A stretch of DNA of 64,000 bases from Streptomyces cathayae. GTDB lineage: Bacteria; Actinomycetota; Actinomycetes; Streptomycetales; Streptomycetaceae. The notes under the pieces are model-generated. The model was not told the DNA's origin, searched no databases, and saw nothing but the letters and a program-made list of their open reading frames with translations. Shown one piece after another: positions 18,816 through 27,868 of this stretch (the stretch's first letter is position 1; every line of letters starts with the position of its first letter). Made by a program: the position numbers and the translations under genes. The stretch covers positions 2,108,001 to 2,172,000 of the forward strand of contig NZ_CP121682.1 of the NCBI RefSeq assembly GCF_029760955.1, written 5' to 3'.

Positions 18816-21722
18816 TCAGCTGCATCCGCTGGTCGAGCCGCAGCCCTCGCAGATGTAGCAGGAGCCGGCCCGCTGCATCTTCGTGCCGCAGGAGAAGCAG
18901 AGCGGAGCGTCGGCCTGGATGCCCAACTGCATCTCGACCAGCTCGGCGCTGGTGTGCGCCTGCTGCGGGGCCGGCTTGACCGCCTCGGTCTCGGCCTTCG
19001 GCGTGGCGACCGCCTTCAGCTCCTGGGTCCGCGGCGCGGACTGGGCCAGGCCCTCGACGTCGAGATCGAGATCGGCGTCGTCGAGGGACTGCTCGTAGGA
19101 GCCGGTCTCGAGGTGGCGCTGACGCTCCTCGGCGGAGTGGATGCCGAGCGCGGAGCGCGTCTCGAAGGGCAGGAAGTCCAGTGCCAGCCTGCGGAAGATG
19201 TAGTCGACGATGGACTGCGCCATCCGCACGTCCGGGTCGTCCGTCATGCCGGCCGGCTCGAAACGCATGTTGGTGAACTTCGAGACGTACGTCTCCAGCG
19301 GGACGCCGTACTGGAGGCCGACGGACACCGCGATGGAGAAGGCGTCCATCATGCCCGCGAGGGTCGAGCCCTGCTTGGACATCTTCAGGAACACCTCGCC
19401 GAGCCCGTCGTCCGGGTAGGAATTGGCCGTCATGTAGCCCTCGGCGCCCCCGACGGTGAAGGAGGTGGTGATGCCGGGACGCCCCTTCGGGAGACGCTTG
19501 CGGACCGGGCGGTACTCGACCACCTTCTCGACCGCGGCGCGGATCGTCTCCTCGGCCTTCTCCGTGACCTCGGCCTTCTCCTTCTCCTTGGTCTTCGCGG
19601 AGAGCGGCTGGCCCACCTTGCAGTTGTCGCGGTAGATGGCGAGCGCCTTGACGCCCAGCTTCCACGCCTCGAAGTAGATCTCCTCGACCTCTTCGACGGT
19701 CGCCGTCTCCGGCATGTTGACCGTCTTGGAGATCGCGCCGGAGATCCAGGGCTGGATCGCGGCCATCATGCGGACATGGCCCATCGGGGAGATGGCGCGC
19801 TCGCCCATGGCGCAGTCGAACACCTCGTAGTGCTCGTGCTTGAGGCCGGGGGCGTCGATCACATTGCCGTGGTCGGAGATGTGGGCGACGATCCCCTCGA
19901 TCTGCTCCTCCTGGTAGCCCAGGCGGCGCAGGGCCTGCGGGACGGTGCCGTTGACGATCTGCATCGAACCGCCGCCGACGAGCTTCTTGAACTTGACCAG
20001 GGCGAGGTCGGGTTCGACACCGGTGGTGTCGCAGGACATCGCCAGGCCGATGGTGCCGGTCGGGGCGAGCACGGACGCCTGGGAGTTGCGGAAGCCGTTC
20101 TTGTCCCCGAGGCGCACCACGTCCTGCCATGCCTCGGTGGCGGCGGCCCACACCGGGCTGTCCAGGTCGTCCATGCGCACGGCCGCGCCGTTGGCGTCGA
20201 AGTGCTGCTTCATGACGCGCTGGTGGGCGTCGGCGTTACGGGCGTAGCCGTCGTACGGGCCGACCACCGCGGCCAGTTCCGCGGAACGCCGGTAGGCCGT
20301 GCCGGTCATCAGCGAGGTGATCGCACCCGCGAGGGCACGGCCGCCGTCCGAGTCGTAGGCGTGACCGGTGGCCATCAGCAGGGCGCCGAGGTTGGCGTAG
20401 CCGATGCCGAGCTGGCGGAACGCGCGCGTGTTCTCGCCGATCTTCTGGGTCGGGAAGTCCGCGAAGCAGATCGAGATGTCCATCGCGGTGATGACCAGCT
20501 CGACGACCTTCTGGAAGCGCTCGGCCTCGAAGGACTGGGTGCCCTTGCCGTCGTCCTTGAGGAACTTCATCAGGTTCAGCGAGGCCAGGTTGCAGGACGT
20601 GTTGTCCAGGTGCATGTACTCGCTGCACGGGTTCGACGCGGTGATCCGGCCGGACTCGGGGCAGGTGTGCCAGTTGTTGATCGTGTCGTCGTACTGGATG
20701 CCCGGGTCGGCGCAGGCCCAGGCGGCCTCGGCGATCTTGCGGAAGAGCGTCTTGGCGTCGACCTCCTCGATGACCTCGCCGGTCATCCTGGCCCGGAGAC
20801 CGAACTGGCCGCCCTGCTGGACCGCGTTCATGAACTCGTCGTTCACGCGGACCGAGTTGTTGGCGTTCTGGTACTGGACGGAGGCGATGTCGTCGCCGCC
20901 CAGGTCCATGTCGAAGCCCGCGTCACGCAGGACGCGGATCTTCTCCTCTTCCTTGACCTTCGTCTCGATGAACCCCTCGATGTCGGGGTGGTCCACGTCG
21001 AGGACGACCATCTTGGCGGCCCGGCGGGTGGCACCGCCGGACTTGATGGTGCCGGCGGACGCGTCGGCGCCGCGCATGAAGGAGACCGGACCCGAGGCGT
21101 TGCCGCCGGAGGACAGCAGCTCCTTGGAGGAGCGGATGCGGGAGAGGTTCAGGCCGGCGCCGGAGCCGCCCTTGAAGATCATGCCCTCCTCCTTGTACCA
21201 GTCGAGGATCGACTCCATGGAGTCGTCGACGGACAGGATGAAGCAGGCGGAGACCTGCTGCGGCTGGGGCGTGCCGACGTTGAACCAGACAGGGCTGTTG
21301 AAGCTGAAGATCTGGTGCAGAAGGGCGTAGGCCAGCTCGTGCTCGAAGATCTCGGCGTCGGCGGGCGACGCGAAGTACTTGTGGTCCTCGCCCGCCTTCC
21401 GGTACGTCTTCACGATGCGGTCGATCAGCTGCTTGAGGCCGGTCTCGCGCTGCGGGGTGCCCACAGCACCGCGGAAGTACTTGCTGGTGACGATGTTGAC
21501 CGCGTTCACCGACCAGAATTCGGGGAACTCGACGCCGCGCTGCTCGAAGTTGACCGAGCCGTCGCGCCAGTTGGTCATGACGACGTCACGGCGCTCCCAG
21601 ACCACCTCGTCGTAAGGGTGGACCCCGGGAGTGGTGTGGATGCGCTCGACCCGCAGTCCCTTGCCGGCCTTGGTGCTCTTGGCCCGGGAACTCCGTGTCG
21701 GACCGCTCGCCGTCTCTGTCAT
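18816..21722 (-). CDS. nrdJ: Vitamin B12-dependent ribonucleotide reductase (class II)
   Basis: Reduces ribonucleotides to deoxyribonucleotides with an adenosylcobalamin radical, independently of oxygen. 968 residues, normal for the long bacterial NrdJ. Seen: VWFNVG and CFILSVDDSMESI near residue 160, GGSGAGLNLSRIRSS, the active-site NPCSEYMHLDNTSCN loop with Cys and Glu, and APTGTIGLAMSCDTTG. The C-terminus has CFSCGTKM and CYICEGCG, a cysteine-rich tail of this type. It lies 150 bases downstream of nrdR and is probably cotranscribed from the NrdR-controlled promoter. Confidence 0.96.
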   Translation of the reverse strand: MTETASGPTRSSRAKSTKAGKGLRVERIHTTPGVHPYDEVVWERRDVVMTNWRDGSVNFEQRGVEFPEFWSVNAVNIVTSKYFRGAVGTPQRETGLKQLIDRIVKTYRKAGEDHKYFASPADAEIFEHELAYALLHQIFSFNSPVWFNVGTPQPQQVSACFILSVDDSMESILDWYKEEGMIFKGGSGAGLNLSRIRSSKELLSSGGNASGPVSFMRGADASAGTIKSGGATRRAAKMVVLDVDHPDIEGFIETKVKEEEKIRVLRDAGFDMDLGGDDIASVQYQNANNSVRVNDEFMNAVQQGGQFGLRARMTGEVIEEVDAKTLFRKIAEAAWACADPGIQYDDTINNWHTCPESGRITASNPCSEYMHLDNTSCNLASLNLMKFLKDDGKGTQSFEAERFQKVVELVITAMDISICFADFPTQKIGENTRAFRQLGIGYANLGALLMATGHAYDSDGGRALAGAITSLMTGTAYRRSAELAAVVGPYDGYARNADAHQRVMKQHFDANGAAVRMDDLDSPVWAAATEAWQDVVRLGDKNGFRNSQASVLAPTGTIGLAMSCDTTGVEPDLALVKFKKLVGGGSMQIVNGTVPQALRRLGYQEEQIEGIVAHISDHGNVIDAPGLKHEHYEVFDCAMGERAISPMGHVRMMAAIQPWISGAISKTVNMPETATVEEVEEIYFEAWKLGVKALAIYRDNCKVGQPLSAKTKEKEKAEVTEKAEETIRAAVEKVVEYRPVRKRLPKGRPGITTSFTVGGAEGYMTANSYPDDGLGEVFLKMSKQGSTLAGMMDAFSIAVSVGLQYGVPLETYVSKFTNMRFEPAGMTDDPDVRMAQSIVDYIFRRLALDFLPFETRSALGIHSAEERQRHLETGSYEQSLDDADLDLDVEGLAQSAPRTQELKAVATPKAETEAVKPAPQQAHTSAELVEMQLGIQADAPLCFSCGTKMQRAGSCYICEGCGSTSGCS

Positions 21723-21872
21723 GCCGCCTCCCTGTACGGGCTAAAACGCCCTGAAGTGCCCCGATGTTCCGGTGGCACGGTATTTGTCCGACGCCGCGGG
21801 CGCCCCACTGGCATCACCCGCAACAGATTTCCTCGTCGCCGCCGTCCGGCCGCACCCGGCCGGGACCGCCGG

Positions 21873-22430
21873 TCAGTCGGCGGCCGGAGCGGGTTCCGGG
21901 ACCTGGACAGTCCCTCCGGACCCGCTGCCGTCTTCCTGGCCCCCCACGACAGCCCCTTCGCGGTCTTCGTCGTCCGCGCCGGAGTGCCCCACCTGCCTGA
22001 GTTCCGCGATCGCGGCCTCGAAGTCCTCCAACGACTCGAACGCCCGGTAGACAGACGCGAACCGCAGATAGGCGACGAGGTCGAGTTCCTGCAGCGGACC
22101 GAGTATGGCCAGCCCCACGTCATGGGTGGTCAGCTCGGCGCTCCCGGTGGCCCGCACCGCTTCCTCGACCCGCTGGCCGAGCTGCGCGAGCGCGTCCTCG
22201 GTGACGGGACGCCCCTGGCACGCCTTGCGCACACCGTTGATGACCTTGGTGCGGCTGAACGGCTCGGTGACTCCGGACCGCTTGACCACCATGAGCGAGC
22301 ACGTCTCCACGGTCGTGAAACGACGGGAGCAGTCAGGGCACTGGCGGCGCCTGCGGATCGACGTGCCGTCGTCGGTCGTACGACTGTCGACGACCCGGCT
22401 GTCGGAGTGCCTGCAGAAGGGGCAGTGCAT
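21873..22430 (-). CDS. nrdR: Transcriptional repressor NrdR
   Basis: Zinc-finger/ATP-cone repressor of ribonucleotide reductase operons; dATP or ATP binding sets its DNA-binding state. 185 residues. The zinc ribbon uses Cys3, Cys6, Cys31 and Cys34 (MHCPFC and CPDC). The ATP cone (about 47-137) begins MVVKRSG and contains [11 protein letters not shown]. The acidic tail after about 150 is an extension beyond the usual length. ATG 22430 follows GGGAGGG. Two boxes upstream (22538-22584) predict autoregulation of nrdR-nrdJ. Confidence 0.95.
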   Translation of the reverse strand: MHCPFCRHSDSRVVDSRTTDDGTSIRRRRQCPDCSRRFTTVETCSLMVVKRSGVTEPFSRTKVINGVRKACQGRPVTEDALAQLGQRVEEAVRATGSAELTTHDVGLAILGPLQELDLVAYLRFASVYRAFESLEDFEAAIAELRQVGHSGADDEDREGAVVGGQEDGSGSGGTVQVPEPAPAAD

Positions 22431-22537
22431 GAAATCCCAACCCTCCCTCACGGCAGACTCCATGGCCCCACAAGGCCTGTCCGGCCCCACGAAGCTGCTC
22501 CAGCATAAGCGATCTCCGAGGGCCTCAAGACCCGGGG

Positions 22538-22584
22538 ACCACAACTTCTGGGTAGCGAGTGCAATCCAACCACTAGATGTGGGG
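22538..22584 (-). promoter_or_regulatory. Pair of NrdR boxes
   Basis: Two 16-base partial palindromes, plus-strand ACCACTAGATGTGGGG at 22569-22584 and ACCACAACTTCTGGGT at 22538-22553, have starts 31 bases apart, which is three helical turns. Paired boxes at 31-32 bases are the hallmark of NrdR operators. They lie 108-154 bases upstream of nrdR. Confidence 0.75.
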
Positions 22585-22599
22585 ATTGGCTCATACATG

Positions 22600-23040
22600 C
22601 ACTCCCGTACGCGTGTCACTCGAATCCGGGCAACCGACGCCCGACCGGACCCTCCCGCAGGCGTCCGCACGGCCCCCGCACGACCCCCGCACGGCCTCAC
22701 GACGACCCCCGTGCGGGCCACCGCACCCCAGGCCGCGCGGGAGCCTTCGGCGGGCCCCCGCGCGGGGCGCCTTCCCCGCCGCCGGGGCTCGCAGTCGTGT
22801 GCCGCCGCGACACACGGGGAGATGTCGCGCACACGGAAGGGAGAGCGCGTACGGCTCCCGAAGAGAGCCGGGGCCGCCCCCGTGCCGCGAGACACCCGGT
22901 GGCAGACTGGCCCGACGACCGGGAGACCGCCGTCCCGGCGGCGAGAAGCGCGACCGGGAAGCACACCCGGGGCGCGCCCGTCCGACAAGAAGCATTGCCG
23001 CCAATACACCTCAGCACGCGACCGCATAACGTAATTCGCG
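22600..23040. other. Long GC-rich intergenic stretch
   Basis: About 440 bases between the nrdR promoter and the lexA promoter. Open frames on both strands here are compositional, with no ribosome binding site and Arg/Pro/Gly-rich translations. Apart from C-rich GCACGACCCCCGCACGGCC-like repetition near 22670-22700 nothing definite was seen. Confidence 0.55.
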
Positions 23041-23049
23041 ATTTTTCAC

Positions 23050-23065
23050 TCGAACGTGTGTTTGG
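23050..23065 (+). promoter_or_regulatory. SOS (LexA) box of lexA
   Basis: TCGAACGTGTGTTTGG fits TCGAAC-N4-GTTYGA with a single change at the last base. It is 60 bases before the lexA start, in a stretch less GC-rich than its surroundings, and predicts autorepression. Confidence 0.88.
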
Positions 23066-23124
23066 CGCAACCTTTCGAAAGCTACTACCGTTGTCCTGCA
23101 GGGAGACCATCGAGAGGGGCCGAC

Positions 23125-23904
23125 GTGACCACCACCGCCGACAGCGCCAGCATCGCTGCCCAGGACCGCTCCCAGGACCGGCTCGAGCCGGTGCATGCGA
23201 TGAGCGAAGCCGCGCATCCTGAGGGACCCAAGCGCTCCTTGCCGGGCCGACCTCCCGGCATCCGGGCGGACAGCTCCGGACTCACCGACCGCCAGCGCCG
23301 GGTCATCGAAGTCATCAGGGACTCGGTGCAGCGCCGCGGTTATCCGCCGTCGATGCGCGAGATCGGCCAGGCGGTCGGCCTCTCCAGCACGTCATCCGTG
23401 GCGCACCAGCTGATGGCTCTGGAGCGCAAGGGATTCCTGCGCCGCGACCCGCACCGCCCCCGCGCCTACGAGGTGCGCGGCTCCGACCAGGCCGCCTCCG
23501 TGCAGCCCGCGGACACCGCGGGCAAGCCGGCCGCTTCGTACGTCCCCCTGGTGGGCCGTATCGCCGCCGGTGGCCCCATCCTCGCCGAGGAGTCGGTCGA
23601 GGACGTCTTCCCCCTCCCCCGGCAACTCGTCGGTGACGGCGAGCTGTTCGTCCTGAAGGTGATCGGCGACTCCATGATCGAGGCCGCGATCTGTGACGGC
23701 GACTGGGTCACGGTCCGACGCCAGCCCGTCGCCGAGAACGGTGACATCGTGGCGGCGATGCTCGACGGCGAGGCCACCGTCAAGCGCTTCAAGCGCGAGG
23801 ACGGCCACGTCTGGCTCCTCCCGCACAACGCGGCCTACGAGCCGATCCCGGGCGACGACGCGACCATCCTGGGCAAGGTGGTGGCCGTTCTGCGCCGCGT
23901 CTGA
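23125..23904 (+). CDS. lexA: SOS repressor LexA
   Basis: Repressor of the DNA-damage regulon that cleaves itself when RecA is active. 259 residues. A winged helix-turn-helix spans about 52-115 ([20 protein letters not shown]). The self-cleavage Ala-Gly bond lies in RIAAGGP, the catalytic Ser in GDSM and the Lys in [13 protein letters not shown] 23125 follows GAGAGGGG; the open frame to 23056 would overlap the SOS box. Monocistronic, with a hairpin directly after. Confidence 0.97.
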   Translation: MTTTADSASIAAQDRSQDRLEPVHAMSEAAHPEGPKRSLPGRPPGIRADSSGLTDRQRRVIEVIRDSVQRRGYPPSMREIGQAVGLSSTSSVAHQLMALERKGFLRRDPHRPRAYEVRGSDQAASVQPADTAGKPAASYVPLVGRIAAGGPILAEESVEDVFPLPRQLVGDGELFVLKVIGDSMIEAAICDGDWVTVRRQPVAENGDIVAAMLDGEATVKRFKREDGHVWLLPHNAAYEPIPGDDATILGKVVAVLRRV

Positions 23905-23911
23905 GTCCGGT

Positions 23912-23934
23912 GCGGGGCCGCGGTGCGGCCCCGC
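23912..23934 (+). terminator. Terminator of lexA
   Basis: A perfect 10-bp stem (GCGGGGCCGC) with a GGT loop, eight bases after the stop. A second, weaker hairpin follows. Confidence 0.7.
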
Positions 23935-24043
23935 CCTCCGACCGGGCCCCGGGACCCCTGCGCCGGTTCCGGGGCCCTGTGCTGTCCGGACTGCCCGGAC
24001 CGTCCGGCTCCGTGGCCGCGATCCGTGACAGGCCGCCCCGCTG

Positions 24044-26068
24044 TCACTCCGCCTCCACCGGTACCTCCGCCTCGGTCTCGGCCCGCTTCGCGACCGCGTC
24101 GATCGCGGCCAGGGATTTCCTGACCTGATTCCGGTCCGTGGTGCACCAGAAGTCGGGCAGCGAGGCCTTCAGATAACTTCCGTAGCGGGCGGTCGCCAGC
24201 CGCTGGTCCAGTACGGCGACCACACCGCGGTCGCCCGTGGCCCGGACGAGACGGCCGGCACCCTGCGCCATGAGCAGCGCCGCATGGGTGGCGGCGACCG
24301 CCATGAAACCGTTGCCGCCCGCCTCCTCCACGGCCTTCTGCCGGGCGCTCATCAACGGGTCGTCCGGGCGAGGGAACGGGATCTTGTCCATGACGACCAG
24401 CTGGCAACTGGGACCGGGGACATCGACCCCCTGCCAGAGCGACAACGTGCCGAACAGGCAGGTCTTCGGGTCGGCCGCGAAGTTCTTGATCAGTTCGCCG
24501 AGCGTCTCCTCGCCCTGGAGGAGGATCGGGAACTCCGGGATCCGGGAGCGCAGTTCCTCCGCGGCGAGCTGGGCGGCCCGCATCGAGGAGAACAGCCCCA
24601 GAGTCCGGCCGCCCGCCGCCTGGATCAGCTCGGTGAGCTCGTCCAGCATGTCCGCGCGGTCGCCGTCACGGGCCGGGCGCGCCAGATGCTTGGCGACGTA
24701 GAGGATGCCCTGCCTGGGGTAGTCGAACGGCGAGCCGACGTCGACGCCCTTCCACTGCGGCAGGTCGTCTCCTTCGGCGCCCTCGGGGCCGAGCCCCAGG
24801 GAGGCTCCCACGCCGTTGAAGTCGCCGCCCAGTTTCAGGGTCGCGGACGTCAGGACCACGGAGCGGTCGGTGAAGAGCTTCTCGCGCAGCAGACCGGAGA
24901 CGGACATGGGGGCGACGCGCAACGAGGCTCCGCTGTGCCGGTACGCGGCTCCGCCGCGGGGCTCGTGGCGCTCGTACCAGACGACGTCCCATTCGGAGCC
25001 GTTGGCGATCCGCTCCGCCACGTCATGCACGCTCTCCACCGAGGCCAGCGCCTGTTTGCGGACCGCGTCCTCGTCCTGGACGGACTTGTCGCGGGTGTTC
25101 CCGATGGCGGAGATGACGGTCCGGCAGGCGTCGCGCAGCGCCATCAGCGCGTATCCGAGGTCCTCCGGGATCTCCTCGAGCCGGCCGGGGAGGGCCAGCT
25201 CCATCAGGCGTTCGAAGCCCTCGGCCGCGGTCTGCAACTGGTCGGCGGCCTTCTCGTCGACGAGTTTCGCGGCACGGCGCACCGCCCGGTTGACCTGGCC
25301 GGGGGTGAGTTCCCCCGTGGCGACCCCGGTGACCCGGGAGACCAGCTCATGGGCCTCGTCGACGATCAGCACCTCGTGCTGCGGCAGCACCGGAGCGCCC
25401 TCGATCGCGTCGATCGCGAGGAGCGCGTGGTTGGTGACGACGACCTCGGCCAGTTTGGCCCGCTCACGGGCCGTCTCCGCGAAGCACTCCGCGCCGTAGG
25501 CGCACTTCGTGGCGCCCAGGCACTCCCGGGACGACACCGACACCTGGGACCAGGCCCGGTCGGAGACGCCCGGCGTGAGGTTGTCCCGGTCGCCGGTCTC
25601 CGTCTCGTCCGCCCAGTCACGCAGGCGCAGCAGGTCCTGGCCCAGCTTGCTGGTGGGGGCGGCCGCCTCGAACTGGTCGAAGAGGCCCTCCTCCTCGTCC
25701 TGCGGTACTCCTTCGTGGAGACGGTGCAGACACAGGTAGTTGGACCGGCCCTTGAGCATCGCGAACTCCGGGCGGCGGCGCAGCAGCGGATGCAACGCCT
25801 CCACCGCGCGCGGAAGGTCGCGCTCCACGAGCTGGCGCTGCAGGGCCAGCGTCGCCGTCGCCACGACGACTCGCTCCCCCTGGGCGAGCGCGGGCACCAG
25901 ATAGCCGAGCGACTTTCCGGTGCCGGTGCCGGCCTGGACCAGCAGATGAGAGGCGCCGTCGATCGCTTCGGCGACGGCTTCGGCCATGGTCACCTGGCCG
26001 GGGCGCTCCGTGCCGCCGACGGCGGTGACGGCGGCCTGCAGGAGTTCGGGGAGTGAGGGCTTCGTCAT
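24044..26068 (-). CDS. dinG: DinG-family ATP-dependent DNA helicase
   Basis: A superfamily 2 helicase of the XPD/DinG type, 674 residues. Walker A is AGTGTGKS (about 41-48) and the DEAH box is IVDEAHEL. Between them lie spaced cysteines (CLGATKCAYGAECF) that fit an iron-sulfur cluster domain. Later motifs include VVLTSATL and the C-terminal GAGRLVRATGDRGVV. It probably acts on R-loops or G-quadruplex structures. It is convergent with lexA. No SOS box was found upstream. Confidence 0.9.
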   Translation of the reverse strand: MTKPSLPELLQAAVTAVGGTERPGQVTMAEAVAEAIDGASHLLVQAGTGTGKSLGYLVPALAQGERVVVATATLALQRQLVERDLPRAVEALHPLLRRRPEFAMLKGRSNYLCLHRLHEGVPQDEEEGLFDQFEAAAPTSKLGQDLLRLRDWADETETGDRDNLTPGVSDRAWSQVSVSSRECLGATKCAYGAECFAETARERAKLAEVVVTNHALLAIDAIEGAPVLPQHEVLIVDEAHELVSRVTGVATGELTPGQVNRAVRRAAKLVDEKAADQLQTAAEGFERLMELALPGRLEEIPEDLGYALMALRDACRTVISAIGNTRDKSVQDEDAVRKQALASVESVHDVAERIANGSEWDVVWYERHEPRGGAAYRHSGASLRVAPMSVSGLLREKLFTDRSVVLTSATLKLGGDFNGVGASLGLGPEGAEGDDLPQWKGVDVGSPFDYPRQGILYVAKHLARPARDGDRADMLDELTELIQAAGGRTLGLFSSMRAAQLAAEELRSRIPEFPILLQGEETLGELIKNFAADPKTCLFGTLSLWQGVDVPGPSCQLVVMDKIPFPRPDDPLMSARQKAVEEAGGNGFMAVAATHAALLMAQGAGRLVRATGDRGVVAVLDQRLATARYGSYLKASLPDFWCTTDRNQVRKSLAAIDAVAKRAETEAEVPVEAE

Positions 26069-26431
26069 AGCGCGACCACCCTACGGCCCGGCACCGACAA
26101 TCATGCCCTCCGTGACCACCGGAGAGGTGCCGACGCCGGGCCGGGCGGAGCGATCCCACCGCGAAGTCCGGGTAACCCGGCGGTCGTTGCTCATCGCACG
26201 GGGGACGGCAGACCGTGCCCGGTAAGACGTCACAGTGGTGGGTCCCGAAGACCGGCCAGGTCAGAATGCTCGTAGCGAAACCGTTGCCGTTCCGTCGGCC
26301 GCCCCTCACGGCGAGCGCATAGTCTGTGGTGCCGTTCCCGGTGGTCGTGTGTTCGCTCCGTACTCCGCTCGAGTCCAGGATGTGAGCACGGCCGAAGCAC
26401 CACGTTCGTCCTCAGCAGGGGGAGTCAGATC
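26069..26431. other. Divergent intergenic region, dinG and protease lipoprotein
   Basis: 363 bases with no supported gene. It must hold two divergent promoters. Only an AGGGGGAG ribosome binding site at the right end was recognised. Confidence 0.5.
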
Positions 26432-27652
26432 ATGCGATCCATACGGCCGTCGTCCACCATTCGCCGAAACGGGAGGGCGCGCCGCGGAACCTCCCCCGTA
26501 CTGACCGCCGTCGCGCTCGCCTCGGTGCTCGCGCTCACGGCGACCGCCTGCGGTGCGGGCGACGACACCGCGGGCGGCGACGCCTCCGCGACCGCCGCGG
26601 CCGGCGACGGCAAGATCACGATCCCGGACGACATCAAGGACCGGCTCAAGGAGCACGGGATCGATGTCGACAAGTGGCGTGACGGCGAGTGGAAGAACTG
26701 GGACCAGGACGACTGGCTGCGTGAGGCCAACGACTACATCAACCCGATCATCGAGGACCTGTGGGACCCGGACCGCATGCGGGAGGCGGAGGAGCCGGAG
26801 CAGGAGGTCGACGAGAGCGACATCTCCGGTGACCAGGGGGTGACCGACCCGACGCCGGAGCCGGTGCAGGCGCAGGCCGTGCCGCCTTCCTACCACGCCA
26901 ACGCCCCCACGGCCGGCAAGGTGTTCTTCGACTCCCCGGAGGGCACCATGGTGTGCTCCGCCACCGTGGTGCAGGACCCCGCCAACCCGGGCAAGTCCAA
27001 CATGGTGTGGACGGCCGGCCACTGTGTGCACGCCGGCAAGAAGGGCGGCTGGTACCGCAACATCGCCTTCGTGCCGTCGTACAACGACGCGGGCAAGCCG
27101 ACGGCGGAACTCGAGGGCGCCGCCAAGGAGGAGGTCGCTCCGTACGGTGTCTGGTGGGGGGACTGGGCGCAGACCTCCGACCAGTGGATCGAGCAGGGCG
27201 GTCCGACCGGTGGCGACGGCGCCTCGTACGACTTCGCGGTCATCCATGTGACGCCGGAGAAGGGCGGTGACGGCAAGTCGCTGGAGGAGACGGTCGGTTC
27301 GGCGCTGCCGGTGGACTTCGACGCTCCGGCGGTGCCCGACACGGAGAGCGTGACCGCGATCGGTTACCCGGCCGGAACCCCGTACGACGGCCAGAAGCTG
27401 TTCCGTTGCGAGGACCGGCCGGGCCGGCTCTCGCTCCACACGTCCGAGCCGACGATGTACCGGATCGGGTGCAGCATGACGGCCGGTTCGTCCGGTGGCG
27501 GCTGGGTCGCGGCGGGCTCGGACGGCCGGCCCGCTCTGGTGTCCAACACCTCCATCGGCCCGGTGACCTCGGGCTGGCTGGCCGGTCCCCGGCTGGGCGA
27601 CGATGCCAAGGGCGTCTACGACGCGGTCAGCGACAAGTTCGCCGGACAGTGA
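26432..27652 (+). CDS. Trypsin-like serine protease lipoprotein
   Basis: A cell-surface protease of 406 residues. The basic N-terminus, hydrophobic stretch and lipobox LTATAC with Cys40 predict a lipoprotein anchored outside the membrane. A charged helical region (about 60-140) precedes the protease domain. The triad is His197 (WTAGHC), Asp267 (YDFAVIH) and Ser354 (TAGSSGGGW). The domain resembles V8/trypsin-like peptidases. ATG 26432 follows AGGGGGAG. Single gene with its own terminator. The substrate is unknown. Confidence 0.9.
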   Translation: MRSIRPSSTIRRNGRARRGTSPVLTAVALASVLALTATACGAGDDTAGGDASATAAAGDGKITIPDDIKDRLKEHGIDVDKWRDGEWKNWDQDDWLREANDYINPIIEDLWDPDRMREAEEPEQEVDESDISGDQGVTDPTPEPVQAQAVPPSYHANAPTAGKVFFDSPEGTMVCSATVVQDPANPGKSNMVWTAGHCVHAGKKGGWYRNIAFVPSYNDAGKPTAELEGAAKEEVAPYGVWWGDWAQTSDQWIEQGGPTGGDGASYDFAVIHVTPEKGGDGKSLEETVGSALPVDFDAPAVPDTESVTAIGYPAGTPYDGQKLFRCEDRPGRLSLHTSEPTMYRIGCSMTAGSSGGGWVAAGSDGRPALVSNTSIGPVTSGWLAGPRLGDDAKGVYDAVSDKFAGQ

Positions 27653-27659
27653 CCGACGG

Positions 27660-27696
27660 GCCCGTTCCCGGGTGCGCGGCGCATCCGGGAACGGGC
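27660..27696 (+). terminator. Terminator after protease lipoprotein gene
   Basis: A 12-bp perfect stem (GCCCGTTCCCGG) with a 13-base loop, starting seven bases beyond the stop. Confidence 0.75.
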
Positions 27697-27801
27697 ATCG
27701 GTCCGATCGACGGCATCTGGCTCGCGGGCCCGCGGTCGGGCCGGGACGCCGAGTCGCTGTGCCGGAACCCGGGCAGGAGCCACGGCGGCCGGTGACCACC
27801 C

Positions 27802-27849
27802 ACGCCGACGGCCCGCCCCCTGCCGGAGCAGGGGGCGGGCCGTCGGCGT
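27802..27849 (-). terminator. Terminator of hflX
   Basis: A perfect 22-bp stem with a CGGA tetraloop, 20 bases past the hflX stop. One of the longest uninterrupted stems in the window. Confidence 0.82.
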
Positions 27850-27868
27850 CACACTGCGGGTGGCCGGC

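Noticed and set aside
18615..22508. 1297-codon open frame antisense to nrdJ and nrdR
   Set aside because: Low-stop artefact of high GC. The translation is Leu/Gly/Asp/Arg-rich without domains, while nrdJ on the other strand has complete family motifs.
22591..23004. Small ORFs between nrdR and lexA
   Set aside because: Arg/Pro/Gly-rich translations on both strands, no ribosome binding sites, no family pattern.
22431..23040. Cobalamin riboswitch before nrdR
   Set aside because: B12 dependence of NrdJ made it worth looking for, but no B12-box-like GCCACTG stretch or matching leader was seen, while two NrdR boxes were.
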